NCBI GenBank assembly: GCA_035506275.1 | Contig: DATJPT010000008.1 | Location: 372,001 to 436,000, forward strand | Direction: 5' to 3' | DNA length: 64,000 nucleotides | Origin: Bacteroidota bacterium | Lineage (GTDB): Bacteria; Bacteroidota; Ignavibacteria; UBA10030; UBA8401 | Notes under the pieces: model-generated | Databases searched by the model: none | Told to the model about the DNA's origin: nothing | What the model saw: the letters and a program-made list of their open reading frames with translations, nothing else | Part shown: one piece after another, positions 9,344 to 19,400 of the stretch | Layout of the letters: each line of letters begins with the position of its first letter | Numbering within the stretch: position 1 is the first letter of the stretch | Program-made: the position numbers and the translations under genes

Positions 9344-10966
9344 TTAGTCCATGGCAACAACATGATCGGAGGTCTTCTTCTTTTTCTTCACCCGGAGGAA
9401 CATGATCGGGGCGAGCGCTGCGATGGTGATAACCGAGGCTATCAAAAAATCGTCGCAGACCGCCCGGATAAAGGCCTGAGTTGAAATATGCGCAGCGATC
9501 AACGCATTGGCCCGCATCGCCGCCATTGCTTGATTCCCTCCGACCGCGTCCATGCTGAATCTCGTCAAATGCCCGGCGACCTGGTGATACGCGTCCGATT
9601 GCGGGTTCGTTGCCTGGCCGTACGTCGACATGTGATAGATGGTCCGACGCAAAAGCATCGTGCTCATGAATGCAATGCCAAAGCTTCCCCCGAGCTGCCG
9701 TATCACGTTGAAAAGCCCTGAGGCCTGTCCGACTTTATGCCTCGGGATATTTGAAAGCGCCGCCATGCTGAGCGGCGTGAACATCAACCCCATTGCAAAC
9801 CCCCGGATGTACAGCGCGAGCATGATCTGATGGTGCTCAGAATACAGGGAAAGCGAGCTGTTGATGAACAGACTCGATGCCAGCAGGGTGATGCCGATGA
9901 CGGCAGGTACCTTGGGGTTGATCTTGTCCGCAAGCATTCCTGAGATCGGCGCGGTGAAGGCCTGAAGAAGGCCGACCGGCAGAAAGAGCGAGCCCGCCTG
10001 AAACGCCGTGTACCCAAGAGATGTTTGGAGATACAGCGGGAGCAAAAACGTGCTGCCGAACATCCCGAACCCAAAAATAAACAGGATGCCGTTGGCGATG
10101 CTGAAATTAAAATCCTTCAACAAGCGAAGATCCACGAGCGGATGCTCGATCGTGAGCTCCGTCACCAAAAAGAGGGTGAACGAAAACGCGGAAAGGATGA
10201 AACATGAAATAATGAACGGCGACGACCAGCCCCCCGTATTCCATGAGGCATTCCCGTCCGTCAATGCGAGAAGCAGCGAGCAAAGAAAAACCGCCATCGA
10301 GATGAATCCGACGACATCGAACGACCGTGCACGCTCCGTCTTGTATTCCCGCTGGATGACGTACGTTGCGGTCAGGCCGATGATCCCGACCGGCACATTG
10401 ACGTTGAAGATCGCATTCCAGTTGATGTTGTCGATCAGGTACCCGCCGATCATCGGCCCGAGCGAGACCGATGCGGCAGCGGCGATCGACCAGAATCCGA
10501 GCGCGACGCCCCGTTGTTCGGGGGGAAATTCCCTCGTGACGATCGACATTCCCGTCGGCATCAGCAACCCCGCCCCGCTCGCCTGAATGATGCGGAAGGT
10601 GATGAGCGCGTTCTCGTTCCATGCCATGCCGCAAAGGAATGATCCCACCGTGAACAACGAGAGGGCCAGAAAATACGTTCTCTTAAACCCAAAATGATCC
10701 GCGATCCATCCCGACGTCGGCAGCATGACAGCGAAGACAAGCATGTAGGCGGTGATCACCCACTCCGCTTTGTCGACCGTGATCCCGAACGACGACATGA
10801 TCTTCGCCATCGAGACGTCCACGATCGTGGCGTCGAGCACGGCCATGAAGGTCCCGATCATGACGTTCGCCAGCACCCACCACTTGTACGTCTCATGTTC
10901 ATGGTGGAGGGACGGAACGCGCCGGACGACCCCCTGCCTCATCTGATGATGCAACTTCATGGCCAC
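9344..10966 (-). CDS. DHA2-family (EmrB/QacA type) drug:proton antiporter
   Basis: 540 residues with about 14 predicted membrane segments, as expected of the DHA2 branch of the major facilitator superfamily. Recognisable signatures are motif D-like LDATIVDVSMAKI in helix 1, motif A-like GWIADHFGFKR between helices 2 and 3, and motif C-like GPMIGGYLIDNINWNAIF at helix 5. A charged cytoplasmic tail (RVKKKKK) closes the protein. EmrB proteins export hydrophobic compounds with a periplasmic adaptor and TolC. The gene begins 2 bases after the HlyD-family adaptor gene and is followed by the TolC gene, so the complete tripartite pump is encoded here. The substrate is unknown. Confidence 0.92.
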   Translation of the reverse strand: MAMKLHHQMRQGVVRRVPSLHHEHETYKWWVLANVMIGTFMAVLDATIVDVSMAKIMSSFGITVDKAEWVITAYMLVFAVMLPTSGWIADHFGFKRTYFLALSLFTVGSFLCGMAWNENALITFRIIQASGAGLLMPTGMSIVTREFPPEQRGVALGFWSIAAAASVSLGPMIGGYLIDNINWNAIFNVNVPVGIIGLTATYVIQREYKTERARSFDVVGFISMAVFLCSLLLALTDGNASWNTGGWSSPFIISCFILSAFSFTLFLVTELTIEHPLVDLRLLKDFNFSIANGILFIFGFGMFGSTFLLPLYLQTSLGYTAFQAGSLFLPVGLLQAFTAPISGMLADKINPKVPAVIGITLLASSLFINSSLSLYSEHHQIMLALYIRGFAMGLMFTPLSMAALSNIPRHKVGQASGLFNVIRQLGGSFGIAFMSTMLLRRTIYHMSTYGQATNPQSDAYHQVAGHLTRFSMDAVGGNQAMAAMRANALIAAHISTQAFIRAVCDDFLIASVITIAALAPIMFLRVKKKKKTSDHVVAMD

Positions 10967-10968
10967 GG

Positions 10969-11979
10969 TCAGCGCACCTTAACCTTTATCTCGACGGACA
11001 TTCCCGGCAAAAGATCGATCGGCCGCCGCGGATCGACGGCACCATCCCGCATAATGGAAATCTTTACGGGAACACGCTGGGTGACCTTTGTGAAATTTCC
11101 CGACGCGTTGTTCGGCGGGATGAGCGAGAATTGCGACGCGGTGTTCGACCCGATCTGGAAGACGCTTCCCGAGAATTTGATGTCCGGATACGAATCGACC
11201 GTGATCTCCACTTTGTCGCTCGAACGGAGCGCCTCGAGACTTGTCTCTTCCAGGTTCGCCGTCACCCAGATATTTTTCAGGTCGTACACCGAGAAGATCG
11301 ACTGTCCCGCCTGCACCACATCGCCGACAAGCGCCCATCGCTTGGAGACAACGCCGTTCATCGAGGAAGTGATCACCGTGTTGTTCAGCTGCGTTTCGAT
11401 GATTCCGAGCTGCGCTCGCGCGGCGACCGCTTGCGCGCCCGCGATCCCTTTCCGCGCCTTCGCTGATTCAAGCTCGCTCTTTGCATGGTCGAATTGTTCC
11501 TTCGGAATGATGTTCTCCTTAAACTGGGCCGAGGCGCGGTCGAAATCTGTCTGCGCCTTGTCGAGGTTGACGTCGGCAAGGGTGATATTCTGTTCGGCAA
11601 GGGCCAGCGAAGCTTTTGCCTGCTCCTCCTGCGAACGGAGGTCGCTGTCGTCGAGCTTGACAAGGACCTCGCCTTCCTTCACTGTGTCCCCCTCGTCGAC
11701 CATCAATTGGTCGATCCGCCCGAGGATCTTGGAGCTGATGGAAATCCTGTTCCCGTCGATGTACGCATCGTCCGTCGATACATAGTCCCGCGTGTTGATA
11801 TAATACTGCCATGTTACGAAGGCGAGGCCGAAGAGAACGATGAACAACGGAATGACGATCTTGAAATTCCGGTATAAAGGCATGGAGTCGATCTCTTCTG
11901 CATCACCGTTGCCGTTCTTTGACGGCTGGTCGGCGGCAGGCTGTTTCTGTTTGAGCGCTTGCTCGTCTTGCTGTGGCAT
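10969..11979 (-). CDS. HlyD/EmrA-family membrane-fusion (periplasmic adaptor) protein
   Basis: 336 residues from ATG 11979, which follows AAAGGGAACAGGTA. An upstream in-frame TTG at 12021 is less likely because it would overlap the tetR stop region and lacks a ribosome site. Layout: cytoplasmic Gln/Lys-rich head, one membrane helix (IVIPLFIVLFGLAFVTW), a first half-lipoyl motif (DDAYIDGNRISISSKILGRI), alpha-helical hairpin of about 100 residues, second half-lipoyl motif (TVITSSMNGVVSKRWALVGD), and a beta-barrel domain. This is the EmrA pattern (TDDAYI is characteristic). It bridges the inner-membrane DHA2 pump to TolC. Encoded 26 bases after tetR and 2 bases before the MFS gene. Confidence 0.92.
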   Translation of the reverse strand: MPQQDEQALKQKQPAADQPSKNGNGDAEEIDSMPLYRNFKIVIPLFIVLFGLAFVTWQYYINTRDYVSTDDAYIDGNRISISSKILGRIDQLMVDEGDTVKEGEVLVKLDDSDLRSQEEQAKASLALAEQNITLADVNLDKAQTDFDRASAQFKENIIPKEQFDHAKSELESAKARKGIAGAQAVAARAQLGIIETQLNNTVITSSMNGVVSKRWALVGDVVQAGQSIFSVYDLKNIWVTANLEETSLEALRSSDKVEITVDSYPDIKFSGSVFQIGSNTASQFSLIPPNNASGNFTKVTQRVPVKISIMRDGAVDPRRPIDLLPGMSVEIKVKVR

Positions 11980-12005
11980 TACCTGTTCCCTTTCATCACA
12001 TAAAA

Positions 12006-12620
12006 TTACTTGTTCCTGCAAATACCGCGGAGAACGGTATTTACAAAAAGAAACACTTCTTGTTCGAAGGATTCACGGTCGGACGCCGTCACCGTTTGTA
12101 AATCATACACGCGAGAGAAACGCATATGGAAGCCCTGCACGGCGTGGAGGATCATCCCCGCGGTCTTTTGCGGATGATCTATGTGGAATTCTCCGGCTTT
12201 CTTTCCTTCCTGAAGAATGTGCGTCACGCAGCGAATTTCCTGTTCCGCAAAACTCGCGAAGACGTCCTTGACGATCGGCTTCACGTCATGCCATCCCTGC
12301 TGGTGAAAATGGCCGATGCTGGTGAGGCGCTCGATCAACTTCATCCTGAGCTGGACATATTCGATGAGCTTCTGGCCTGCCGTCGGCCGCTGTTCAAGGG
12401 TTCTCAGGGTCTGCGTCAGAAATTCCCTCTGCTCGTGCTGGACGACGGACCGGAAAATGGCCTCTTTCGTCGGAAAGTAGTAGTACAGGGAGGCTTTCGC
12501 CATCCCGACATCCTCCGCGATCTCGTCCATGGTCACTTTGGAATAGCCGTACGAGGCGAACCTCCGCTGCGCGGAACGCAAAATGATCTCTTCTTTATCC
12601 GTTGTCAGCTGTTCCGTCAA
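12006..12620 (-). CDS. TetR-family transcriptional regulator of the efflux operon
   Basis: I place the start at a TTG at 12620 (204 residues), preceded by AAAGGACG. The frame remains open upstream to 12761, but that part has no domain and would run through the palindromic operator. The N-terminal helix-turn-helix is clear: RRFASYGYSKVTMDEIAEDVGMAKASLYYYFPTKEAIF in two halves, with the YYYF hallmark. The C-terminal domain (HDVKPIVKDVFASFAEQ, then QKTAGMILHAVQGFHMRF) resembles TetR_C domains that bind hydrophobic ligands. It is first in the operon with the pump genes and probably represses its own transcription, being relieved by a pump substrate. Confidence 0.88.
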   Translation of the reverse strand: MTEQLTTDKEEIILRSAQRRFASYGYSKVTMDEIAEDVGMAKASLYYYFPTKEAIFRSVVQHEQREFLTQTLRTLEQRPTAGQKLIEYVQLRMKLIERLTSIGHFHQQGWHDVKPIVKDVFASFAEQEIRCVTHILQEGKKAGEFHIDHPQKTAGMILHAVQGFHMRFSRVYDLQTVTASDRESFEQEVFLFVNTVLRGICRNK

Positions 12621-12628
12621 AATCGTCC

Positions 12629-12657
12629 TTTCGACTGTATTGGTAAAATAGTCGAAA
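12629..12657. promoter_or_regulatory. Palindromic operator upstream of the tetR-efflux operon
   Basis: TTTCGACT (12629-12636) and AGTCGAAA (12650-12657) form a perfect 8-bp inverted repeat separated by 13 bases. The right edge of the palindrome reaches the Shine-Dalgarno of the TTG-initiated tetR gene. Length and spacing fit TetR-family operators, so autoregulation is the simplest reading. Binding by this regulator is inferred. Confidence 0.65.
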
Positions 12658-12902
12658 AAAGGGACAAAAGCAAGCCGGGAGTTCGAATCAGTGTGTTTTT
12701 TTGAAACGCCGAACGGAGCGAAGAAAACAGGGCAACGTGCAGCACTCCGATTCTGCCGCACTTTGTGGCGGGATCAGCGCGAACTTTAGCGGTATGTGCC
12801 GCTCAAAGCACAAGACCCCGCGACAGGCGTACTGCGGTCAGAAAAGAGAAAAGGATGGACCGATGCCGGGAACCGCTGGAGAACGTTCTTTACCCCCTTG
12901 CG

Positions 12903-13547
12903 TCATTTCATAGACCTATAAAAGGCGCAAACCGAGTTCACCGGACACTCTTCACAATGGGGATTGGTCGGACGGCATGTTTCTCTCCCGAGAAAAGAGA
13001 GCGCCATGCCGATGTCGTTCCATGATCGTTGGTCGACTTTTTCCATGAGCTGCGCTTCGATTTTTTTCGGATCCGATCCCGCGGCGGCGCCGATCCGCGG
13101 CGCGACGCGAAGTACGTGGAGGTCGACAATGATGCCCTCAGCCCTACCCCCCGATTCCCTAATAATGACGTTGGCAGACTTTCTTCCGATGCCGGGAAGG
13201 GATGTCAGCTCCTTCAGGGTAGTGGGGATCTTATCATCGCTTCCGACAGCTTTTGAAAGCGTCATCAGCCACTTCGTCTTGTTGGCGTAATTCCGGACTC
13301 GGCCGATATATTTACGCAATGTGCCGGCTTTCGCTTTTGCCAGGTCTTTCATGGAGGGGAAGGCTTTGAACAACGCGGGCGCGATCTCATTGATGTGTTT
13401 ATCGGAATCCCGGGCAGAAAGTACCACCATCACCAGCAATTCGTACCGGTTCTTGTAGTCCAACGGATGCTTCTTCCTTTTGTACTTCTTGATGACCGGC
13501 TGGAAGGCCTTGTTCCAGTCGATCTTTGATTTCCGCGCTTTCGCCAT
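12903..13547 (-). CDS. nth: Endonuclease III (DNA glycosylase/AP lyase)
   Basis: 214 residues from ATG 13547, which has GGAGG eight bases upstream; in-frame sequence further upstream to 13595 lacks homology and is discarded. It shows the helix-hairpin-helix LPGIGRKSANVI with the catalytic Lys, the conserved Asp in VDLHVLRVAPRIG, and a C-terminal [4Fe-4S] loop with Cys spacing C-x6-C-x2-C-x5-C (CRPTNPHCEECPVNSVC). It removes oxidised pyrimidines and nicks abasic sites in base-excision repair. It is followed by the AddAB-like genes on its upstream side, so DNA repair genes are grouped here. The basic N-terminus (KARKSK) is usual for the family. Confidence 0.93.
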   Translation of the reverse strand: MAKARKSKIDWNKAFQPVIKKYKRKKHPLDYKNRYELLVMVVLSARDSDKHINEIAPALFKAFPSMKDLAKAKAGTLRKYIGRVRNYANKTKWLMTLSKAVGSDDKIPTTLKELTSLPGIGRKSANVIIRESGGRAEGIIVDLHVLRVAPRIGAAAGSDPKKIEAQLMEKVDQRSWNDIGMALSFLGRETCRPTNPHCEECPVNSVCAFYRSMK

Positions 13548-13612
13548 CCTGAACGACCTCCAATAGTAAATAAGATCAGTACTTCTGCACAACAATTATT
13601 CTAGTTCATCTG

Positions 13613-13661
13613 TTCATTGTTGATTGCTCATTGTTCACTGTTTGCTGTTGACTGCCCATTG
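13613..13661. repeat. Tandem heptamer repeat array (TTCATTG-type, 7 units)
   Basis: Seven consecutive 7-base units: TTCATTG, TTGATTG, CTCATTG, TTCACTG, TTTGCTG, TTGACTG, CCCATTG. The consensus on the other strand is CAATGAA/CAGTGAA. The array overlaps the last codons of the addB-like gene, so the C-terminal residues WAVNSKQ are encoded by repeat units. A related array lies at 54115-54220. Confidence 0.75.
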
Positions 13662-16463
13662 CGTGCCGCACATGTACTTAAAAGCACACGCCCGGCATTC
13701 GCGTTCAAAATGTTTTGTCGGCGCGAACGGCCGTTCAACGTCTGCAATCTCCCCGGCCAACCTCTCGATAATTTTCCCCGCGACCGCGAACGACTCGGCG
13801 GATGAAGCGGACCCGTCAACGAGCGGCGCCTCGATCGTCTCATCAATATCGTGACGGCCGAGAAAAAGATATGCGGGAACGATCTCTTGAACGGGGATCC
13901 CCGAGGCCGTCGCGTACAGCATTGCGTAAAGGGGAAGCTGAAGCGAGCCGATGGCGTCGCTCCACGTATCCCGGTCATCAAGGACGAGCTTTTTGAAATT
14001 GATGTGCGAGTATTTTTCGCTGCCGCCGGTCTTATAGTCAAGGATATAGACGTTCCCCCCCCGCCGCTCCACCCGATCCAGCTTCCCTTTGAACTGATAC
14101 GGTCCGATCGGCGATTCAAGCGGAAGTTCGAGTTCGATCAGTTCGATCTTCTTCGCCAGGGAAGGAAGTTGATATGCCGTAAGAAAACTCTCCAGGTGCG
14201 CGGTCACCTGCTTTTTCAGCAGGTAGACGGGTCCAAAAATGCTGCCGCCGTACATTGTTGTGAAAAGAACATCGATAGCATGTTCAAGGGCGGCAACGGA
14301 GAGATCTTTACTTTCCAACAGCTTGTTTTTGAGCGGACGGAAATATTCGGCCAGCGCGCGATGAACGATGACGCCGACATCCGAAGACTCCAGTTCTCCC
14401 GAAACCTCCTCCCGTTCGTGCAGGCGCAGGACATACGAATAATAAAATTTCAACGGACATTTCAAATACATATCCAGCGCAGTCGCGCTGAAGACAAAAT
14501 CTTTCAGGGAAGCGGCAATCGCTTCAGTCTTGGGAACCGCGGCGGGGGTTGTATTTGCAAGGGCGATCTTGTACCGGAGCGTTTGAATCGATTCGGTCGG
14601 TTGAATCTGTTTTTCTTTCTGTTCTTTTTCCCATAGCAACTTTTCCACATACCTGCTTTTCTCCCGCTTCCCGTCCTGGACGAAAAAGAGGTGCACTTCT
14701 TTCGCCCCCTGAATGAGGCAGCTGAAATAGTATTCAGCCATCCGTTCTCTCTCCCGGAATGTCGACAGCCCGAGCGACTCGCGCAGCCGTACCGGCAGGA
14801 GGACATCCTGCCCTTTGTTCCCCGGAAGGACATCGTCATTGGCATCGAGAATAAAGACGGTGTCAAATTGCAGGTTGCGTGTTTCCAAGAACCCGAGCAC
14901 CTGCAGTCCATGCAGCGGCGTACCCGTAAAAGGAACATCGGCAGCCCTTATTGCATTCCGAAGGAAAGAGCTGTATTCCGTGAATTCATCAAAATGCCGG
15001 CCGGCAAGGAGGGATGTTGAAAGACTCTCCAGGAATTCAACCACCGCTTCGGCGAAAGGATGGAAAAAAGGATGGAGCTGCGCCGTGCTGTGAGTATTGA
15101 TGTAGGTGAGAAGGTCCACCGTACTGGCGGCAAACGCGCCGATATTCTCGACGGTGTCGTATGCCCGAAGGGTATGCGCGTGGATCGACGCGAGATGCTC
15201 TTTCAACGATTGGGCCGAAATGCCCTCGCCAAGAGCGGCGACGCGCTTAGCAGCGCGCTCGAAGAGTGGAGCATTGTCTTCCAGTTCATCCAGTGAAAAA
15301 AAATCAGCACGGTGTTCCTTGACAAAAAACTCTTCGATCGTGTTGAACAAGATGCGGGAAATATCCGACCGCTTTTCATACTGAATGTTCTTCGTGTACG
15401 GATGAAGGACAAAATTGATATACTCCGATGATGCGTAACGATCCTCGTACTTCGACCCTCTCAATTGGAGCAGCGTTTCCAGAAATCCGTAAACCGGCGT
15501 CCGGATGACCGGGTACCCGAGAGAGATATTATAGTCGTCGTCGGGAATGAGCGCGAGCGTTTGATGAAAAACAGGGAAGAGATTTTCCGGCGCGGGGAGC
15601 ACGATAGCGGTCCGTTCGGGCGAGAAGCCGTTCCCCCGCCTCGCCTCATCGATTTTCTTCGTGAGGGCAAAGGCTTCGCCGTGCGCATCGGCGCTCTGGT
15701 AGAAATGGAACGAGGGAGCGTGCGATGGATGCGCCGGGAGTTCCGGCGATACTCCGAGCTCCTTCAAACGGCCTGCAATGCCCGGACCGTTCTGGAAGAT
15801 CTGCACTACTGCATCAAGCCGGCTCATGTGCTGCAGAATGGCCCGCTCGGAGGTCGTGAGCGCGAAGAAACCCGCAAAGACGATCTTCGAACATTCTGCA
15901 AAATCCAGGGTCCCGATCTTTTCGGCCACCGCCCGGTACTTCGTTGAACGGCTGGCAAACCCCCGCTCAGCAGCGAGAGCATAAAATTGTTCGTAAAACA
16001 CCAGGAGAGACGTGACCCCGCTGTACTCGATTCCGGTGAGCGCTTCCCGCACTTTTGAAATCGGAATGTCCGCGATCCATACCTCCTCAAGCTCTCCAAA
16101 GATCTTCATCCCGAGGGGCAGAAAGGAATCGAGTGAAGTGAAATTGTTTCCGCCGATCCGCCGCGCGTCATTGACGTGAATCTCATGAAGCAGCACCGCC
16201 GCATCCAACGCTTCTAACGTCTTCTCAGAACGGGCAAGTTTATCCTTCCACACAGCATCGACAAAATTGTCGATGGAATAGATTTGAGGAGGGAGAAATC
16301 CGGTCCCGGTCGTTTTCGATAATGCCCTTCGCAATGCGTGTGCCGGACGCTTCCCCGGAAAAACGACAATGTTCCTTGAAAGGTCCTTTCCGTCGGCGAC
16401 GAGGCGCGACGCGACTTCGGAGATAATATCCGCCTGAGCAGAGATCAGGAGCACTTCGCTCAT
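13635..16463 (-). CDS. AddB-like subunit: inactivated helicase with PD-(D/E)XK Fe-S nuclease domain
   Basis: 942 residues. The N-terminal half resembles the helicase-like fold of AddB/RexB family proteins (VVFPGKRPAHALRRALSK at the start) without an intact Walker A. The C-terminal nuclease shows SATALDMYLKCPLKFYYSYVL, then GVIVHRALAEYF (His motif), KGKLDRVERR and ILDYKTGG, the D-x(n)-(D/E)-x-K core of the PD-(D/E)XK superfamily. The first Cys (KCPLKF) and a terminal cluster ECRACAFKYMC suggest a [4Fe-4S] staple as in AddB. It should form a heterodimer with the AddA-like protein encoded immediately upstream (4-base ATGA overlap), processing double-strand breaks for RecA loading. The last few residues come from a heptamer repeat array, an oddity of the 3' end. 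Confidence 0.85.
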   Translation of the reverse strand: MSEVLLISAQADIISEVASRLVADGKDLSRNIVVFPGKRPAHALRRALSKTTGTGFLPPQIYSIDNFVDAVWKDKLARSEKTLEALDAAVLLHEIHVNDARRIGGNNFTSLDSFLPLGMKIFGELEEVWIADIPISKVREALTGIEYSGVTSLLVFYEQFYALAAERGFASRSTKYRAVAEKIGTLDFAECSKIVFAGFFALTTSERAILQHMSRLDAVVQIFQNGPGIAGRLKELGVSPELPAHPSHAPSFHFYQSADAHGEAFALTKKIDEARRGNGFSPERTAIVLPAPENLFPVFHQTLALIPDDDYNISLGYPVIRTPVYGFLETLLQLRGSKYEDRYASSEYINFVLHPYTKNIQYEKRSDISRILFNTIEEFFVKEHRADFFSLDELEDNAPLFERAAKRVAALGEGISAQSLKEHLASIHAHTLRAYDTVENIGAFAASTVDLLTYINTHSTAQLHPFFHPFAEAVVEFLESLSTSLLAGRHFDEFTEYSSFLRNAIRAADVPFTGTPLHGLQVLGFLETRNLQFDTVFILDANDDVLPGNKGQDVLLPVRLRESLGLSTFRERERMAEYYFSCLIQGAKEVHLFFVQDGKREKSRYVEKLLWEKEQKEKQIQPTESIQTLRYKIALANTTPAAVPKTEAIAASLKDFVFSATALDMYLKCPLKFYYSYVLRLHEREEVSGELESSDVGVIVHRALAEYFRPLKNKLLESKDLSVAALEHAIDVLFTTMYGGSIFGPVYLLKKQVTAHLESFLTAYQLPSLAKKIELIELELPLESPIGPYQFKGKLDRVERRGGNVYILDYKTGGSEKYSHINFKKLVLDDRDTWSDAIGSLQLPLYAMLYATASGIPVQEIVPAYLFLGRHDIDETIEAPLVDGSASSAESFAVAGKIIERLAGEIADVERPFAPTKHFERECRACAFKYMCGTQWAVNSKQ

Positions 16464-19400
16464 GAGACACTCCTGACTCTTTTGAGATCGACATAGAGAA
16501 GGTTTCCACGGACGTCCTTCGCAGGATAAATCTCCTTCAACATTCCCATGTAATTCCTGACCTGAACAATATACTCGTCCTCGGATTCGTCCCCTCCCGT
16601 CTTAAAATCGATGACCGTCACCGCGTTCGGGTCGATGACGATCCGATCGGCACGATAGAGAACCCCGTCCCGGTTCGCGAGATCCTGCTCCCGCAAGACC
16701 CGCCGCCCCTCTTTTTTGACAAACCATTCTCGCATCGTGCCGTCTCGCAGGCATTCGAGGATGAGCGGCCGTATTTCATCGGGCGAGATTTGCAGGGTCA
16801 TTTCTCTGCCGGCGCGGGCAAGAAGCGCGTCAAGCTGTCTGTCGACGTCGTTATCAATAAACTCAATCAAAGAGAAAATGCGGTGGACAAAATCCCCTCT
16901 CTTCGTTTCTGCGGCGCCAAAGCTTCGGTACGACTGAACGTCGAGCGCTTTCCGTATCGTGTGATGAAACGATGGAACGGCATTTTCGGGGCTGAATGTC
17001 TTCATTGCGACGGACGGTTTTGGTCCCGGCCGGTACCCTGTTTGGGGAAGAAAGCTTGTCGGCTCCTTGGGCTCTTTTTTATACACGCCGATCACGTACA
17101 TTTCTTCCTCTGCCCTGGTAAAAGCGACATACAATTGATTGAACGCGTCGACCCTGTCCCTGAAATCCTCCTTTTCGACCAGCGCGCGGAGATCGTCAAC
17201 GTTCTCTGCGATCTTTTTATTGACTCGTACGATCGAGATTGAATCTTCATTCTCCCGCAGGACGAAGCTTTTTCCTCTTGGGGAGCGGTCGTACAACAGA
17301 ACGATGACCACCGGGAATTCGATCCCTTTCGCCTTGTGAACCGTCATCACCTGCAGTGCGTCGAGATCTTTCGGGACGGTGATCTTCCAGACATCGTCTG
17401 CCGAATCATCCAAGGAAAAGTCGAGAAAATGCTTCATCGTATTCATCCCCTGCTGCTCGAACGTCTTCACGACTTCGAGGAGCTTGACGAGCGAGGCTTC
17501 CTCGTCGGGCGACGAGTGGAAAACGTCGAAGATCTTGAATGCCTCGGACAAGAGATCATACAAGGGGAAATAGCCGACGACGTTGAAAAGATGCTCGAAA
17601 TATTCGTCCCAGAGATGCCCGAATTGAGCGCGGAATTCCGTGTAGAGCGGGCTGCGGTTATGCATTCTCGCTTCAGCGATGACGTGCGCGAACTCATCGT
17701 GCGAATGAAGAGACCCCTTTTTTGCCAAAGAATGGCGGAACACATCGCCGAGAAGGAACGTCGCAAACGAGAGGTCGTCAACAGGCGAATCGAGGAACCG
17801 CAGCAGGGCGATGAACTCGCCGGCGCTTTTGCGGCGGCGGACATCGAGCGTCGAATGGGAAATGATCGGGATCTTTTTTTCGTTCAACCATCCGCTCACT
17901 TCAATGACGTGGGCGTTTGTCGGCGTAAGAACGGCGATGTCGCTGTACCGGTATCCCCGCGACCTGCAATCCCGGACGATCTCATAAAGCGATTCTCGCT
18001 CGTAGGGATTGTCTTCCACGTTGTCAACAATATCAACCTCAACATACCCCTTGCCGGAATGTTCTTCGGTCACCCGTTGTCGAAACGACGATAAGCCGCT
18101 CGCCGCAGCTTCGGGCCCGTAACCCGCGGCGGGAATGGCTGCATGAAATACGTCTTTCGTGAACGAGACGACCTTCTCGAAGCTCCGGTAGTTCATTTCG
18201 AGCGATTTCACTTCGTGGAAGGCCGAAGGAAAGGGGTTCTTTTCGGCAAGATCCTTCATGATCTGCCAATCCGCATCACGAAAGCCGTAGATCGATTGCT
18301 TGGTGTCCCCGACCACGAAAAGGCTTCCCCCTTTCGAAAGCGACTCCTCGACGAGCGGGAACAAATTATTCCACTGGATCTGTGACGTGTCCTGGAATTC
18401 GTCGATCAGGTAATGATAGATCGTCTCGCCGATCTTGAAATAGATTTCGGGGACGGCCTGATCCGTGAGATGCTGTGCAAGCGTTCGGGAGACATCGTCG
18501 ATGAAGATCTGCCCCTCCTGCTTCTTCAGCTTCTCAACGGCCGGCTGCATCATCGCAAAAGCTTCTGCATAGGGACGATAGTACTCTTCAGCATAGGACT
18601 TGATGAACCGGCGAAGCAGTTCGTTCAATTGCTGATGTTCCGTTTCGATTTCACCGATCCATTTTCCATACGCGGCGGTTTCTCCCTTTCCCTTCGGCTT
18701 GTTGACCGGCGTCGGCCTCAGTTTCCTTTCGATCAACGCGTGAATATTGCCGGAGTTGATAAGCGCGAGGTCGGCTGCAAACAGCGCATTGATGGAAACA
18801 CCGGAAGCGCGAATGAGCCTTTCGACCTTCTTGGCCTGCTTTTCTATTTCATTCGACAGCGATGGAGTCGAGGCCGATACGCTCCCCGCGACAAGAGGTT
18901 TTGCCTTCCCGTTGATCGCCCTGTAGATGTTCTTTACCTGAGAAACGATATCGCGATAAGGATTCCAAACAAAATTTCCGTCTCCCCTCCTGTTCTCCAA
19001 AACAAGTCTGACGATATTTTCGACGACGCGCGCCTGCGCAGTATCTTCTTTCACCTCTTTTGAGAACTGAGAGAACGCAAGGTCAAAAATGCGGTCCGCG
19101 TCGAGCAGGATCTCGAAATCGGGATGATAGCCGTAATCGAGCGAAGAGGATTTGAACACGGTCGACATGAAACTGTCGATCGTCTTCACCTGAAAATCGG
19201 AAAAATTATCGAGGATGGAATCGACGAGCCAAGCCGCTTTCGATTGAATCTCCCCCGGCTCGCTCGAAAGGCTTTCGCCGAGATCCTCGAGTGTCTTTGT
19301 GTCGCCCAAGGCCGCAAGCTTCAGCAGCGTGAGGATCCGCTGCTTCATTTCCGCTGCCGCATTATTGGTGAACGTTATTGCAAGGACATTTTGGAGCGCA

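Noticed and set aside
12676..12692. GTTCGAATC resembling a tRNA T-loop
   Set aside because: The flanking bases do not pair as a T-stem, and no acceptor, D or anticodon arm could be drawn around it on either strand.
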